Assembly (NCBI RefSeq): GCF_000187935.1
Contig: NZ_AEUT02000001.1
Location: 930,001 to 994,000, forward strand
Length of the DNA stretch: 64,000 nucleotides
Direction: 5' to 3'
DNA from: Streptococcus parauberis NCFD 2020
GTDB lineage: Bacteria; Bacillota; Bacilli; Lactobacillales; Streptococcaceae
Shown: positions 37,846 through 46,264 of the stretch, one piece after another
Layout of the letters: every line of letters starts with the position of its first letter
Position numbering within the stretch: the first letter of the stretch is position 1
Program-made: the position numbers and the translations under genes
Notes under the pieces: model-generated
Databases searched by the model: none
What the model was told of the DNA's origin: nothing
The model's input: the letters and a program-made list of their open reading frames with translations, nothing else

Positions 37846-39203
37846 TAGGCATCTCCTTTAATTTGCTCAAAGGCCTGAATAAATTCATCCCCACGGGTTT
37901 CAAAACTCTTATACATATCCCAACTGGCATTGGCAGGACTTAATAGAACAACATCTCCCTGTTTCGCTTCTTTGAAGGCAATAGCTGTCGCCTCAGCCAC
38001 ATCTTTTGCATCAAGATAGCTGACACCCGCTTTTTCAGCGGCCTTTTTCATTTTATCAGCAGACTGACCAAGCAAAATCAGTTTCTTTAAACCAATGATA
38101 TCTGGGACTAAGTCATCAAATTCATTTCCTCTGTCTAACCCACCGGCAATAAGGATTAAATTGCTATTATCAAAACTTGACAATGCTTTTTGGCAGGCTA
38201 AAATATTTGTCGACTTGCTGTCATTATAGAACTTAATCTGATTAACTTGACCAACATATTGAAGACGATGCTTCACACCACCAAAACTAGCTAGTGTTTC
38301 CTTGATACTATCATTATCGACATTAGCTAATTTTGCGACAGCGATTGTCGCCAAAGCATTTTCAACATTATGAAGTCCTGGAACGCCAATTTGATCAGCA
38401 TCCATTATATATTCGCCTTCGAAGTATAGTTTTCCATCAAGACAATATGCACCATCAACTTCTTTTTGGCTAGAAAAATAGAGAATAGTCGCTTTAGTTT
38501 TGTTAGCTAAGTCATATGAAATTTCTTGATCACCATTTAAAATGAGAAAATCTTTGTCTGACATATTATTTTGAATGTTCCACTTAGCATTGACATATTC
38601 TTCAAAACTGCCGTGGTAATCAATGTGAGTTGGCATTAAATTCGTGATAACCGCAATATGTGGGCGGAACTGGTCAACACCCATTAATTGGAATGAAGAC
38701 AATTCCATAATGAGTCGATCATTTTCTTTAGCATCGACTGCAACTTCAGAGGCAGGAAAACCGATATTGCCAGAAAGGAGGGCCGATTGCCCAGCATGAT
38801 TGAGCACATCTGCAATCATCGTTGTTGTAGTTGTTTTACCATTTGAACCAGTAATAGCAAAAATAGGAGCTTCTGAAATAAGATATGCAAGTTCGACTTC
38901 GGTTAATACTTGAATGCCTTTATCAAGGGCTTTTTTGACCATCTCATTTGAATAAGGAATCCCTGGATTCTTCACCATTAAAGCAAAATCTTCGTCTAAT
39001 AATTCTAAGGGATGACTGCCACAAATGACTTTAATCCCTTCTTCAAGCAATACTTGTGCTGAAGGATTTTCCTCAAAGGCTTTTCCATCATTCACTGTAA
39101 CAATGGCCCCAAGCTTAGACAAAAGTTTTGCAGCAGCTTGACCTGAGCGTGCTAATCCTAAAATTAGAACTTTTTTATTTTGAAAATCAGTAATTTGTTT
39201 CAT
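37845..39203 (-). CDS. murD: UDP-N-acetylmuramoyl-L-alanine:D-glutamate ligase
   Basis: MurD adds D-glutamate to UDP-MurNAc-L-Ala. The 452-residue product has the N-terminal Rossmann domain ([17 protein letters not shown]), the central ATP site [14 protein letters not shown] near residue 115, and the C-terminal domain with FYNDSKSTN and the [17 protein letters not shown] motif. Length and motif order are standard. The promoter is at 39238-39266. It begins the unit murD-murG-divIB, which ends at the hairpin 35516-35550. Confidence 0.97.
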   Translation of the reverse strand: MKQITDFQNKKVLILGLARSGQAAAKLLSKLGAIVTVNDGKAFEENPSAQVLLEEGIKVICGSHPLELLDEDFALMVKNPGIPYSNEMVKKALDKGIQVLTEVELAYLISEAPIFAITGSNGKTTTTTMIADVLNHAGQSALLSGNIGFPASEVAVDAKENDRLIMELSSFQLMGVDQFRPHIAVITNLMPTHIDYHGSFEEYVNAKWNIQNNMSDKDFLILNGDQEISYDLANKTKATILYFSSQKEVDGAYCLDGKLYFEGEYIMDADQIGVPGLHNVENALATIAVAKLANVDNDSIKETLASFGGVKHRLQYVGQVNQIKFYNDSKSTNILACQKALSSFDNSNLILIAGGLDRGNEFDDLVPDIIGLKKLILLGQSADKMKKAAEKAGVSYLDAKDVAEATAIAFKEAKQGDVVLLSPANASWDMYKSFETRGDEFIQAFEQIKGDA

Positions 39204-39237
39204 TTTTTAATCCACTCTATCTTTTCATTTCCTTACT

Positions 39238-39266
39238 ATTTTACATTTATTTAATGGCTTTTTCAA
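39238..39266 (-). promoter_or_regulatory. murD promoter
   Basis: On the minus strand, -35 TTGAAA (39266-39261) and -10 TAAAAT (39243-39238) are spaced by 17 bases. Confidence 0.7.
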
Positions 39267-39320
39267 GATTTTTAAAGAATCGCTGACGCGTCAAATTATT
39301 CCAGTCTCAAATCGGTCTGG

Positions 39321-39350
39321 AAAAAAAGCCAAACCCTGTGGGTCTGACCT
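39321..39350 (-). terminator. Terminator of the DUF3165 gene
   Basis: On the minus strand, GTCAGACCC pairs with GGGTTTGGC (wobbles at two positions), followed by seven T. It lies just past the DUF3165 stop. Confidence 0.75.
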
Positions 39351-39356
39351 TTTAGA

Positions 39357-39596
39357 TTACTTTTTAGGCATTTTTATAACATCTTTCAATGAAAAATAAG
39401 CTAAAACCATCATTGCTAACGCTACAAAAATTTCTGGAGGTGTTTGCATAATTTTAATAATGCTCATACCAGCAAGAACTAGCAAAAGTGCAACAAGTGC
39501 AACCATACCAATCATTGAAATGGTATTACGGATACTATCAGGTGCCATAAAAAGATAATAAGAAATGATTAATATTGCAATGATTAAATAAAACAA
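39357..39596 (-). CDS. DUF3165 family membrane protein, unknown function
   Basis: The 79-residue, very hydrophobic product has two membrane segments (about 2-18 and 25-70, possibly three helices) and a short basic end (KDVIKMPKK). It resembles the DUF3165 family of streptococci, which lies between typA and murD in several species. No function is known to me. An ATG at 39596 is followed by MFYLIIAILI; a GGGAG site lies before it. It may be cotranscribed from typA, since only a weak hairpin (39627-39652 region) lies between. Confidence 0.8.
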   Translation of the reverse strand: MFYLIIAILIISYYLFMAPDSIRNTISMIGMVALVALLLVLAGMSIIKIMQTPPEIFVALAMMVLAYFSLKDVIKMPKK

Positions 39597-39686
39597 GATA
39601 TCTCCCTAACCTTTATCTTTTTAGACGCAAAAAGCATTAAAACATTTCTGCTTTAAAAGCTTTTCATCGACAGCATGATACTAATA

Positions 39687-41528
39687 TTATTCAGCTGATT
39701 TTTTCTTTTTGCCTGCTTTATCACGAGCAGCTTTGTTCAAGATTTGTTTACGTAGACGAATTGATTCTGGTGTAACTTCCATGTACTCATCATCAGCTAA
39801 GAATTCTAAAGATTCTTCAAGAGTAAGAATACGTGGTGTTTTAATAACAGAAGTTTGGTCTTTATTTGCAGAACGAACGTTAGTCATTTGTTTTGCAGTT
39901 GTGATGTTTACACCAAGGTCATTATCTCGAGCGTTTTCACCAACAATCATACCTTCATAAACTTCAGTACCTGGATTTACAAAGATAGTACCACGTTCTT
40001 CAATACGCATAATTGAATAAGTAGTTGCTTTACCTTGGTCGATAGACACAAGAGCACCACGGTGGCGTCCACCAATTTCCCCACCAACTACTGGTAAGTA
40101 TTGATCAAAGGTATGGTTCATGATACCATAACCACGTGTCATTGATAAGAATTCTGTAGAGTATCCAATAAGTCCACGAGCTGGAATCAAGAAAATTAAA
40201 CGTGTTTGTCCGTTACCAACCATTTGCATATCTAACATATCACCTTTTCGTTCTGAAAGTGATTGGATGATTGCACCTTGGTATTCTTCAGGTGTGTCAA
40301 TTTGAACACGTTCAAATGGTTCACATTGAACACCATCAACGTTTTTAATGATAACTTCTGGACGTGATACTTGCAATTCATAACCTTCACGACGCATTGT
40401 TTCAATTAAGATTGACAAGTGGAGTTCACCACGACCTGAAACTGTCCATTTATCAGGAGAGTCAGTTGGGTCAATACGAAGTGAAACGTCTGTTTGAAGT
40501 TCAGCTAACAAACGTTCTTCAATTTTACGAGAAGTAATCCATTTACCTTCGCGACCTGCAAATGGTGAATTATTTACTAAGAACGTCATTTGTAAAGTTG
40601 GTTCATCGATACGTAAGATTGGTAATGGTTCAATAGCATTTGTTGGCGTAATTGTTTCACCAACGAAGATATCTTCCATACCAGAAACGGCAATTAAATC
40701 ACCAGCTTTAGCTTCTTGAATTTCTTTTCTATCAAGACCAAAGAAACCAAAAAGTTTAGTAACACGGAAGTTTTTATTAGTGCCATCTAATTTAGAAAGC
40801 GTAACATTATCTCCAACTTTGATTGTTCCACGGAATACACGTCCGATACCAATACGACCAACAAAGTCGTTATAGTCAAGTAATGATACTTGGAATTGTA
40901 ATGGTTCTTCAGAATTATCAACAGGAGCAGGAATATGCTCAATAATTGTATCAAATACTGGAGCCATTGTATGTTCTTGATCTGTAGGATCATCTGACAA
41001 TGATGATGTACCATTAATCGCAGAAGCATATACAACTGGGAATTCTAATTGTTCGTCGTCAGCACCAAGTTCGATGAAAAGTTCTAATACTTCATCAACA
41101 ACTTCTGCTGGACGAGCAGATGGTTTATCAATTTTATTAATAACAACAATCGGAATTAAGTCTTGTTCCAATGCTTTTTTCAACACAAAACGTGTTTGAG
41201 GCATCGTTCCTTCATAAGAGTCGACAACTAGGACAACCCCATCAACCATTTTCATGATACGTTCAACTTCTCCACCGAAGTCCGCGTGTCCTGGTGTATC
41301 CATGATGTTGATACGTGTATCTTTGTAAGCAACAGCTGTATTTTTAGCAAGGATTGTAATACCGCGTTCTTTTTCGATATCGTTTGAGTCCATTGCACGT
41401 TCTTGAAGTTCTTTACGTTCATCAAGAGTGTGTGATTGTTTTAATAGTTCATCAACTAATGTAGTTTTTCCGTGGTCAACGTGGGCAATGATAGCGACGT
41501 TACGGATATCTTCTCTGAATTGTGTCAT
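39687..41528 (-). CDS. typA: Translational GTPase TypA/BipA
   Basis: This ribosome-associated GTPase of the EF-G family helps 50S assembly and growth under stress or cold. The 613-residue product has G1 [12 protein letters not shown] near residue 17, G3 [14 protein letters not shown], and G4 [10 protein letters not shown]. Domain II, EF-G III and V-like domains follow, then the BipA-specific C-terminal domain ([28 protein letters not shown]). Length is typical. The gene has its own promoter. The neighbour upstream is the rhodanese-glcK-yqgQ unit, ended by a terminator. Confidence 0.97.
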   Translation of the reverse strand: MTQFREDIRNVAIIAHVDHGKTTLVDELLKQSHTLDERKELQERAMDSNDIEKERGITILAKNTAVAYKDTRINIMDTPGHADFGGEVERIMKMVDGVVLVVDSYEGTMPQTRFVLKKALEQDLIPIVVINKIDKPSARPAEVVDEVLELFIELGADDEQLEFPVVYASAINGTSSLSDDPTDQEHTMAPVFDTIIEHIPAPVDNSEEPLQFQVSLLDYNDFVGRIGIGRVFRGTIKVGDNVTLSKLDGTNKNFRVTKLFGFFGLDRKEIQEAKAGDLIAVSGMEDIFVGETITPTNAIEPLPILRIDEPTLQMTFLVNNSPFAGREGKWITSRKIEERLLAELQTDVSLRIDPTDSPDKWTVSGRGELHLSILIETMRREGYELQVSRPEVIIKNVDGVQCEPFERVQIDTPEEYQGAIIQSLSERKGDMLDMQMVGNGQTRLIFLIPARGLIGYSTEFLSMTRGYGIMNHTFDQYLPVVGGEIGGRHRGALVSIDQGKATTYSIMRIEERGTIFVNPGTEVYEGMIVGENARDNDLGVNITTAKQMTNVRSANKDQTSVIKTPRILTLEESLEFLADDEYMEVTPESIRLRKQILNKAARDKAGKKKKSAE

Positions 41529-41566
41529 TTTTTCCTCTTGTAGCTTAATTATTTTTTAACTTACCA

Positions 41567-41595
41567 AGTATAGCACTTTGAATTGAAAAAGTCAC
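41567..41595 (-). promoter_or_regulatory. typA promoter
   Basis: On the minus strand, -35 GTGACT (41595-41590) and -10 TATACT (41572-41567) are spaced by 17 bases. Confidence 0.6.
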
Positions 41596-41683
41596 GCATC
41601 TTTATATGATGATTCTTAAGTAAATGCTTTCAACAATATAATTGATTCTTACATGAAAAAACACCAAAAGCCCCAAAATAGAA

Positions 41684-41710
41684 AAAAGTTTGATGTGAAA
41701 TCAAACTTTT
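41684..41710. terminator. Terminator of the yqgQ-glcK-rhodanese unit
   Basis: Arms AAAAGTTTGAT (41684-41694) and ATCAAACTTTT (41700-41710), with a T run on the minus strand. It overlaps the rhodanese-gene stop codon. Confidence 0.8.
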
Positions 41711-42098
41711 ACTTGCTTTCTTTTACTTTGCCATCCCAATAATCGATACCATCACGGAGGACATACAGATTATTAAAACCTGCTTTTCTTAGCTTTCTTA
41801 CAGCACTTGGAACAAGTGTGGAACGAGCAGTTTCATAAATCAGAATTGGTTTATCTTTACGTAAAGCTTTTGTTGCACCATCAAATTGTTGCCCTGGAAA
41901 ATTGCGTGCCCCGATGATATGTTTTTTTCTAAAGGACACTGGATCACGTAAATCGATAACTTGGCTATAATGCATCATTTCTTTAAATTCATCGTTTCCA
42001 ATTTGCTTTGCCATTCTCTTAAAAGTAAAGTAATTATAGGCAAAATAGACGGCAATCGCTACGATGATAATCCATAATATTATTGTAAATGTTGACAT
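41709..42098 (-). CDS. Membrane-anchored rhodanese-like protein without the catalytic cysteine
   Basis: The 129-residue product has an N-terminal membrane helix (about 5-25, IILWIIIVAIAVYFAY) and then a rhodanese homology domain: VIDLRDPVSFRKKHIIGARNFPG, then the active-site loop region. Active rhodaneses have a C-x-x-x-x-R/S loop after a tyrosine-ending strand. Here the strand ILIY is followed by ETARSTL and has no cysteine anywhere in the loop, so sulfur transfer is unlikely. Such inactive domains can act as binding or signalling modules (inference). It lies nine bases after glcK and is last in a three-gene unit. Confidence 0.85.
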   Translation of the reverse strand: MSTFTIILWIIIVAIAVYFAYNYFTFKRMAKQIGNDEFKEMMHYSQVIDLRDPVSFRKKHIIGARNFPGQQFDGATKALRKDKPILIYETARSTLVPSAVRKLRKAGFNNLYVLRDGIDYWDGKVKESK

Positions 42099-42107
42099 GA
42101 AGTCCTC

Positions 42108-43079
42108 CTATACAGTTTCAGATGTTCTTGCTAGACTTGCTGCTCCGATAATACCGGCATCATTTCCAAGTTCAGCAATTTTGATTTTTGTTGATTGACG
42201 TACTTGTGGGAATGTGAAGGTCATGAAGTATTTTTCAATCCGCGAACGTAAGAATTCACCAGCAGCTGATACACCACCGCCAATTACAACTGAGTCTGGA
42301 TTTAATATGTTCGACATATTTGCTGAAGCTAATCCTAGGTAGAAAGAAACTTTTTCAACAACTGAGTCAGCGAATGTATCCCCATTTTGTGCCGCTTCAA
42401 AGATATCTTTACTTGTAACAGCTTCGCCGTTATCAATTGCTTTTTTAATTTGTGAATCGCCTTCATAGCTTTCGGCAAGCAGTCTAGCCACTTTAACAAC
42501 ACCTGTTGCGGAGGCTACTGTTTCTAGACAGCCATGGCTTCCACAAGTACAAGCAAAACCATTTTCAGTTTCAACAATCATGTGACCAATTTCCCCACCG
42601 GCACCGGCAACACCATGAATTAGGTTTCCGTCAGCAATGATTCCACCACCAACACCAGTTCCAAGGGTCATAAAGATAACATCTGGATTGTTTTCACCAG
42701 CACCTACCCAACGTTCTCCTAATGCTGCAACATTAGCATCATTGTCTATAGCGATCGGAATGCCAACTTCTGCTTCAATGACTGAGCCCACTTCTTGGGT
42801 ATCTTTCCAGTTTAAGTTGAAAGCGCCAGTTACAGTATTTTTTTCACGGTCAACGGCACCTGGAGAGCCCATCCCAATTCCAAGAAAATCATCTTTTGTT
42901 AAACCATATAAGTCTAAACGGTGTTTTATAGAAGCTACGATATCGGGAACAATATGTTTACCATCTTCTAAAATATTCGTTTCAATTGCCCATTTTTCTT
43001 GAACTTGTCCATCTAAAGTAAGAATACCAAATTTTACAGTTGTGCCACCTAAATCAATCCCCAATAATTTTTGAGCCAT
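42108..43079 (-). CDS. glcK: Glucokinase, ROK family
   Basis: It phosphorylates glucose entering by non-PTS routes or released from disaccharides. The 323-residue product begins with the ATP phosphate motif GIDLGGTTVKFGIL. It carries the ROK signature with zinc ligands CTCGSHGCLETV near residue 180, GAGGEIGHMIVE, and VIGGGVSAAGEF. Its start overlaps the end of yqgQ by 26 bases, a classical Firmicute arrangement (yqgQ-glcK). The rhodanese gene follows. Confidence 0.96.
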   Translation of the reverse strand: MAQKLLGIDLGGTTVKFGILTLDGQVQEKWAIETNILEDGKHIVPDIVASIKHRLDLYGLTKDDFLGIGMGSPGAVDREKNTVTGAFNLNWKDTQEVGSVIEAEVGIPIAIDNDANVAALGERWVGAGENNPDVIFMTLGTGVGGGIIADGNLIHGVAGAGGEIGHMIVETENGFACTCGSHGCLETVASATGVVKVARLLAESYEGDSQIKKAIDNGEAVTSKDIFEAAQNGDTFADSVVEKVSFYLGLASANMSNILNPDSVVIGGGVSAAGEFLRSRIEKYFMTFTFPQVRQSTKIKIAELGNDAGIIGAASLARTSETV

Positions 43080-43287
43080 TATTTTTACCTTCTTTTTCCA
43101 ATTCTATTCTGTGTTCATGTCTTAAGACTAGCTCAGCCTTAATGTAATCTTCTTTTTCAATCAACCCATTTTCATAGAGTTTTCCTAATTCAATCTTCAT
43201 CATTTCTATATCATATAATCTCTTGCCAAGATAAATATAAATGCCAAAATTCTTCAACAATTGTTGCACGTCATATAATGTTTTCAT
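43054..43287 (-). CDS. yqgQ: YqgQ family small protein
   Basis: This 77-residue cytosolic helical protein of the DUF910/YqgQ family lies upstream of glcK in many Firmicutes. It begins MKTLYDVQQLLKNFGIYIYLGKR (read in parts) and carries the LYENGLIEKEDYIKAELVLRHEHR helix pair. Function is not established; the fold suggests single-stranded nucleic acid binding. A longer frame from TTG 43305 exists. The ATG at 43287 lacks any ribosome site. The -10 of a well-spaced promoter ends only nine bases before this ATG, so the transcript may be leaderless. Confidence 0.88.
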   Translation of the reverse strand: MKTLYDVQQLLKNFGIYIYLGKRLYDIEMMKIELGKLYENGLIEKEDYIKAELVLRHEHRIELEKEGKNNGSKIIGD

Positions 43288-43295
43288 ACATAATG

Positions 43296-43324
43296 ATTTT
43301 AGCAAAAATATCAGAGAATTTCAA
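43296..43324 (-). promoter_or_regulatory. yqgQ-glcK promoter, probably giving a leaderless or near-leaderless mRNA
   Basis: On the minus strand, -35 TTGAAA (43324-43319) and -10 TAAAAT (43301-43296) are spaced by 17 bases. Initiation six to nine bases downstream would fall at or within two to three bases of the yqgQ ATG (43287). Confidence 0.6.
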
Positions 43325-43361
43325 GATATTTGTGCAATCGCTTTCTGGTTTTCAGAAAAAG

Positions 43362-43389
43362 AAAAAGGTTTGATTTTATCAAACCTTTT
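43362..43389. terminator. Terminator of dpr
   Basis: Arms AAAAGGTTTGAT and ATCAAACCTTTT with a three-base loop. On the minus strand a T run follows, 38 bases past the dpr stop. Confidence 0.75.
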
Positions 43390-43426
43390 AATGATCAAAA
43401 ATAATTTACAATTTAGTACTGACCAG

Positions 43427-43957
43427 TTATTCTACTTCTGGTTTTGTACCTAATTCTGCATTTAGCATCCATATCATTTTTTCCGTTTCCGCTTTTGCAG
43501 AAGTAAAGATATCGTTTGTTGGATCATCTCCTTCTTCTGAAGTGATATCTAAACCAACTTGGTAAAGTTGATCTAAGTAGCTATATACCTCAGTTAATCG
43601 TTTTAAATGATCTTTCATTTTTAGATCAAAAGCCCCTCTCGTTTCTTCTAAGTTAGACGCTTGATCAAATTCTTTAAGAGTTGAATATGGTGACCCTCCA
43701 ATTGTAATTAATCGCTCACTCATTACATCTAAATCGGCATTTAAACTATCCATCAATTCGTCCATTTTAGGATGTAAATTGAAGAAACCAGGTCCACGCA
43801 TGTACCAATGAGTTTGGTGAATAATTGAGGCCGCCTTTGATAAATCTGCTACTGCTTGATTTAATACTGCTTTTGTCTTTTTGTATTTAGATTTATCAGA
43901 TTTAGCTACTGATTTTTCGATGGATTCTTGTAATTTTTTTATTTCGTTTTTTGCCAT
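43427..43957 (-). CDS. dpr: Dps-like peroxide resistance protein Dpr (ferritin-like)
   Basis: Dpr is a 12-subunit ferritin-like shell that oxidises and stores Fe(II), preventing hydroxyl radical formation in catalase-negative streptococci. The 176-residue product has a basic Lys/Ser N-terminal tail that may bind DNA. The intersubunit ferroxidase residues follow: His in [14 protein letters not shown], another His in [11 protein letters not shown], and the Asp/Glu set in [14 protein letters not shown]. The ATG at 43957 follows AAGGAGAA. A PerR-like box and promoter lie upstream. In S. pyogenes dpr is part of the PerR regulon. Confidence 0.96.
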   Translation of the reverse strand: MAKNEIKKLQESIEKSVAKSDKSKYKKTKAVLNQAVADLSKAASIIHQTHWYMRGPGFFNLHPKMDELMDSLNADLDVMSERLITIGGSPYSTLKEFDQASNLEETRGAFDLKMKDHLKRLTEVYSYLDQLYQVGLDITSEEGDDPTNDIFTSAKAETEKMIWMLNAELGTKPEVE

Positions 43958-43990
43958 AATAAAATTCTCCTTTTTCTAAATATAAAAGCA

Positions 43991-44041
43991 ATAGAATCAT
44001 AATAAATTTAAGATTCTACCTAGACTATACATAAATTGTAA
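43991..44041 (-). promoter_or_regulatory. dpr promoter with a PerR-like box downstream of the -10
   Basis: On the minus strand, -35 TTACAA (44041-44036) and -10 TAGAAT (44018-44013) are spaced by 17 bases. A PerR-like box ATAGAATCATAATAA lies at 43991-44005 (11 of 14 defined positions of TTATAATNATTATAA), over or just past the start of transcription, where it could block elongation or initiation. Confidence 0.65.
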
Positions 44042-44094
44042 CGCTATTTGATAGACATTTCAAATTTCTACTATACTTTTTCGAATAGATAGAT

Positions 44095-44472
44095 ATGGAC
44101 ATCTTCTTTACTTATGCTTATTTACTATTGTTTTCACTACTACTCAGCTATTTTGACTTAAAAAGTTTTAGCTATCCTTTTTTTCTTTGGTTCTTGGGAA
44201 CAAGTCTTTTATTACCCTTTTATCGAATCAATAGCTTATTTGTTTTCCTAATAATGATAGCTTTGCTTTGTAATATTATAAATCTTAGTATTGGCGCTGG
44301 TGATTTTTTATATCTAGCTACTTTATCATTGGTTTATACTCTAGAAGATATCCTTTGGATTGTTCAGATTGCAAGCCTTCTTGGTCTTTTTATGAGCTTT
44401 TCCTGTCAAACCAAACGATTGCCTTTTTTACCTTTTTTAACTATAGGTCTATTTATTATCATGAACCATTAA
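44095..44472 (+). CDS. Short A24-family prepilin peptidase-like membrane protein
   Basis: Type IV prepilin peptidases are membrane aspartyl proteases. The 125-residue product keeps the two catalytic-aspartate contexts: SYFDLKSFSYP near residue 20 and the GxGD motif in SIGAGDFLYLA near residue 68. It has about four hydrophobic segments, but lacks the cytoplasmic N-methyltransferase domain and zinc motif of full-length enzymes. No pilin or competence pilus genes are nearby. It is divergent from dpr, with 137 bases between. No clear ribosome site precedes the ATG at 44095. It may process ComGC-type pseudopilins or another substrate; this is inference. Confidence 0.75.
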   Translation: MDIFFTYAYLLLFSLLLSYFDLKSFSYPFFLWFLGTSLLLPFYRINSLFVFLIMIALLCNIINLSIGAGDFLYLATLSLVYTLEDILWIVQIASLLGLFMSFSCQTKRLPFLPFLTIGLFIIMNH

Positions 44473-44475
44473 AAA

Positions 44476-44495
44476 GACCGAGGTTTCCCTCAGCC
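44476..44495. terminator. Terminator of the ABC exporter unit
   Basis: On the minus strand, GGCTGAGG / CCTCGGTC with loop GAAA (two G-T wobbles), then five T. It lies 15 bases past the stop of the second ABC gene and abuts the peptidase gene stop, so it can serve both. Confidence 0.7.
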
Positions 44496-44509
44496 TTGTG
44501 AACTATTTA

Positions 44510-46264
44510 TTAAAAAACTGGACTTGTTTCCATCATGCCAGCTTGTAATTGATACATCTTGTGGTAAGACCCTTTTTTAGCTAGTAAGTCTTCATGGCTT
44601 CCGCTTTCAATTATTTTGCCTTTTTCTAGAACATAGATACAATTAGCATCTTGAATTGTTGATAAGCGATGGGCAATTGCAATCGTTGTTCTACCTTTAC
44701 GCATTTTTTCTAATGAGTGTTGGACAATTTGTTCTGTCGCAGAATCAATATTTGCTGTAGCTTCATCTAATATCAAAATTTTAGGTTGACTTGCAACCGT
44801 TCTAGCAAATGCTAACAGTTGACGTTGACCAGTTGAGAAACTAGATCCACGTTCGGTAACCTTAGCATCATATCCATCAGGTAATTTTTGAATGAACTGA
44901 TCTGCATCAACAAACTCTGCTGCAGACATAACTTCTTCATCACTTAAATCTTGATACATTTTAATATTGGAAGCAATTGTTCCATGATATAAAAATGGAT
45001 CTTGTAAGACTAGTCCAATTGCTTGACGCAATGATTTTTGACTGAATTGACGAATATCTTTGCCATCTAACAATACCTGTCCCGTTTGGAACTCATAAAA
45101 GCGCATAAAGACATTGATAATTGATGATTTACCAGACCCAGTTGATCCAACAAAAGCAATTGTTTCACCTTTGTTAACTTTGAAAGAGATGTCATCGAGA
45201 ATCTTATTTTTGCCATCGTATGAAAAGGAGACATTTCTAAATTCGATATTTCCGTCGGTGACTTCAAAGCCATTATCTTCTTGACTTGGTTCATAACCTT
45301 TTTCATCAATTAACTTGAATACACGGCCTGCCGATACCATAGAAGTCTGCAGGGTCGAAAAGTTTTGGGTTACTTCAATCAGTGGATCAAAGAGGCGATT
45401 AATATATTGAATAAAGGCATACATTAAACCTGCTGTTAAGCCACCTTCTAAGCCATTGAAACCAAAGTAGGCCATTAAGACTGCATAAGCAAGCAACTTG
45501 AGCAGGGACATAGCTGGTCTTAAAAAGATACTATCTAAGGCAACTGATTTATTAGCATAAAATACATGTTCTTCATTGATTGCTTCAAATTCAGCTTTAA
45601 GACGTTCTTCTTGGCCAAACGCCTGAATGATTCGAATCCCTTCAATACTTTCAGCAAGTTTGGAGTTGATATCACTTAGCAAACTTCTGGTTTTAGCAAT
45701 TACTTGAACTGATTTTTTACGATAGATATTAACAAGGATGAAAATGAAAGGGAGGAATATTAAGACAATTCCAGTTAACTTAGCATCCAACATTAGCATC
45801 GTGTAGAGGGTTACTGTAAAAATGAAAATTGCGGAAATGAAACTTGAAAGAATTCCCGAAAACATGTCACTGATAGCTTCTGTATCATTTGTGATACGAG
45901 AGACGATTGAGCCTGAGGGAGTTTTATCAAAATAAGACATTCCTAGTTTTTCCATATTGGCAAAGGCATCGTGACGAATATCTCTGACTATTGAATAGGA
46001 TACTTTAGCAAAGTATAAATTACCGAAATACTGAATCAAACTTTGTAATACATATAGGGCATAGTATCCAATTAGGATGAAAAAGGCTTTATCATTGATA
46101 TGTATTAAAAAATGGTCAATGAAGTATGAAGCAACTAAGGGGATTAAACTCTTAATGACTGTTGTTAGTAAAAGTAAGCCCAAAGCTAAGGCTGTTAGTA
46201 ATTTGTATGGTTTCAAATAGCTTAAGAGGCGTTTGAAAATTTGCCATTGATTACTCTTGTACAT
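44510..46264 (-). CDS. Heterodimeric ABC exporter, subunit with canonical Walker B glutamate
   Basis: This type IV half-transporter has an N-terminal six-helix membrane domain and a C-terminal ATPase, of the LmrCD/BmrCD/PatAB class. The 584-residue product has Walker A GSTGSGKSS, a variant signature SFSTGQRQLLAFART (not LSGGQ), and Walker B ILILDEATANID with the catalytic Glu present. This is the complement of the other subunit, as in degenerate-site heterodimers. The frame extends to 46321, but ATG 46264 follows GGAGG, and the gene overlaps its partner by 14 bases. Substrates may be drugs, peptides or lipids; unknown here. Confidence 0.9.
   Translation of the reverse strand: MYKSNQWQIFKRLLSYLKPYKLLTALALGLLLLTTVIKSLIPLVASYFIDHFLIHINDKAFFILIGYYALYVLQSLIQYFGNLYFAKVSYSIVRDIRHDAFANMEKLGMSYFDKTPSGSIVSRITNDTEAISDMFSGILSSFISAIFIFTVTLYTMLMLDAKLTGIVLIFLPFIFILVNIYRKKSVQVIAKTRSLLSDINSKLAESIEGIRIIQAFGQEERLKAEFEAINEEHVFYANKSVALDSIFLRPAMSLLKLLAYAVLMAYFGFNGLEGGLTAGLMYAFIQYINRLFDPLIEVTQNFSTLQTSMVSAGRVFKLIDEKGYEPSQEDNGFEVTDGNIEFRNVSFSYDGKNKILDDISFKVNKGETIAFVGSTGSGKSSIINVFMRFYEFQTGQVLLDGKDIRQFSQKSLRQAIGLVLQDPFLYHGTIASNIKMYQDLSDEEVMSAAEFVDADQFIQKLPDGYDAKVTERGSSFSTGQRQLLAFARTVASQPKILILDEATANIDSATEQIVQHSLEKMRKGRTTIAIAHRLSTIQDANCIYVLEKGKIIESGSHEDLLAKKGSYHKMYQLQAGMMETSPVF

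Noticed and set aside
39620..39660. Weak hairpin AAAGCA/TGCTTT between typA and DUF3165
   Set aside because: Large loop and poor pairing; too weak to list as a terminator.
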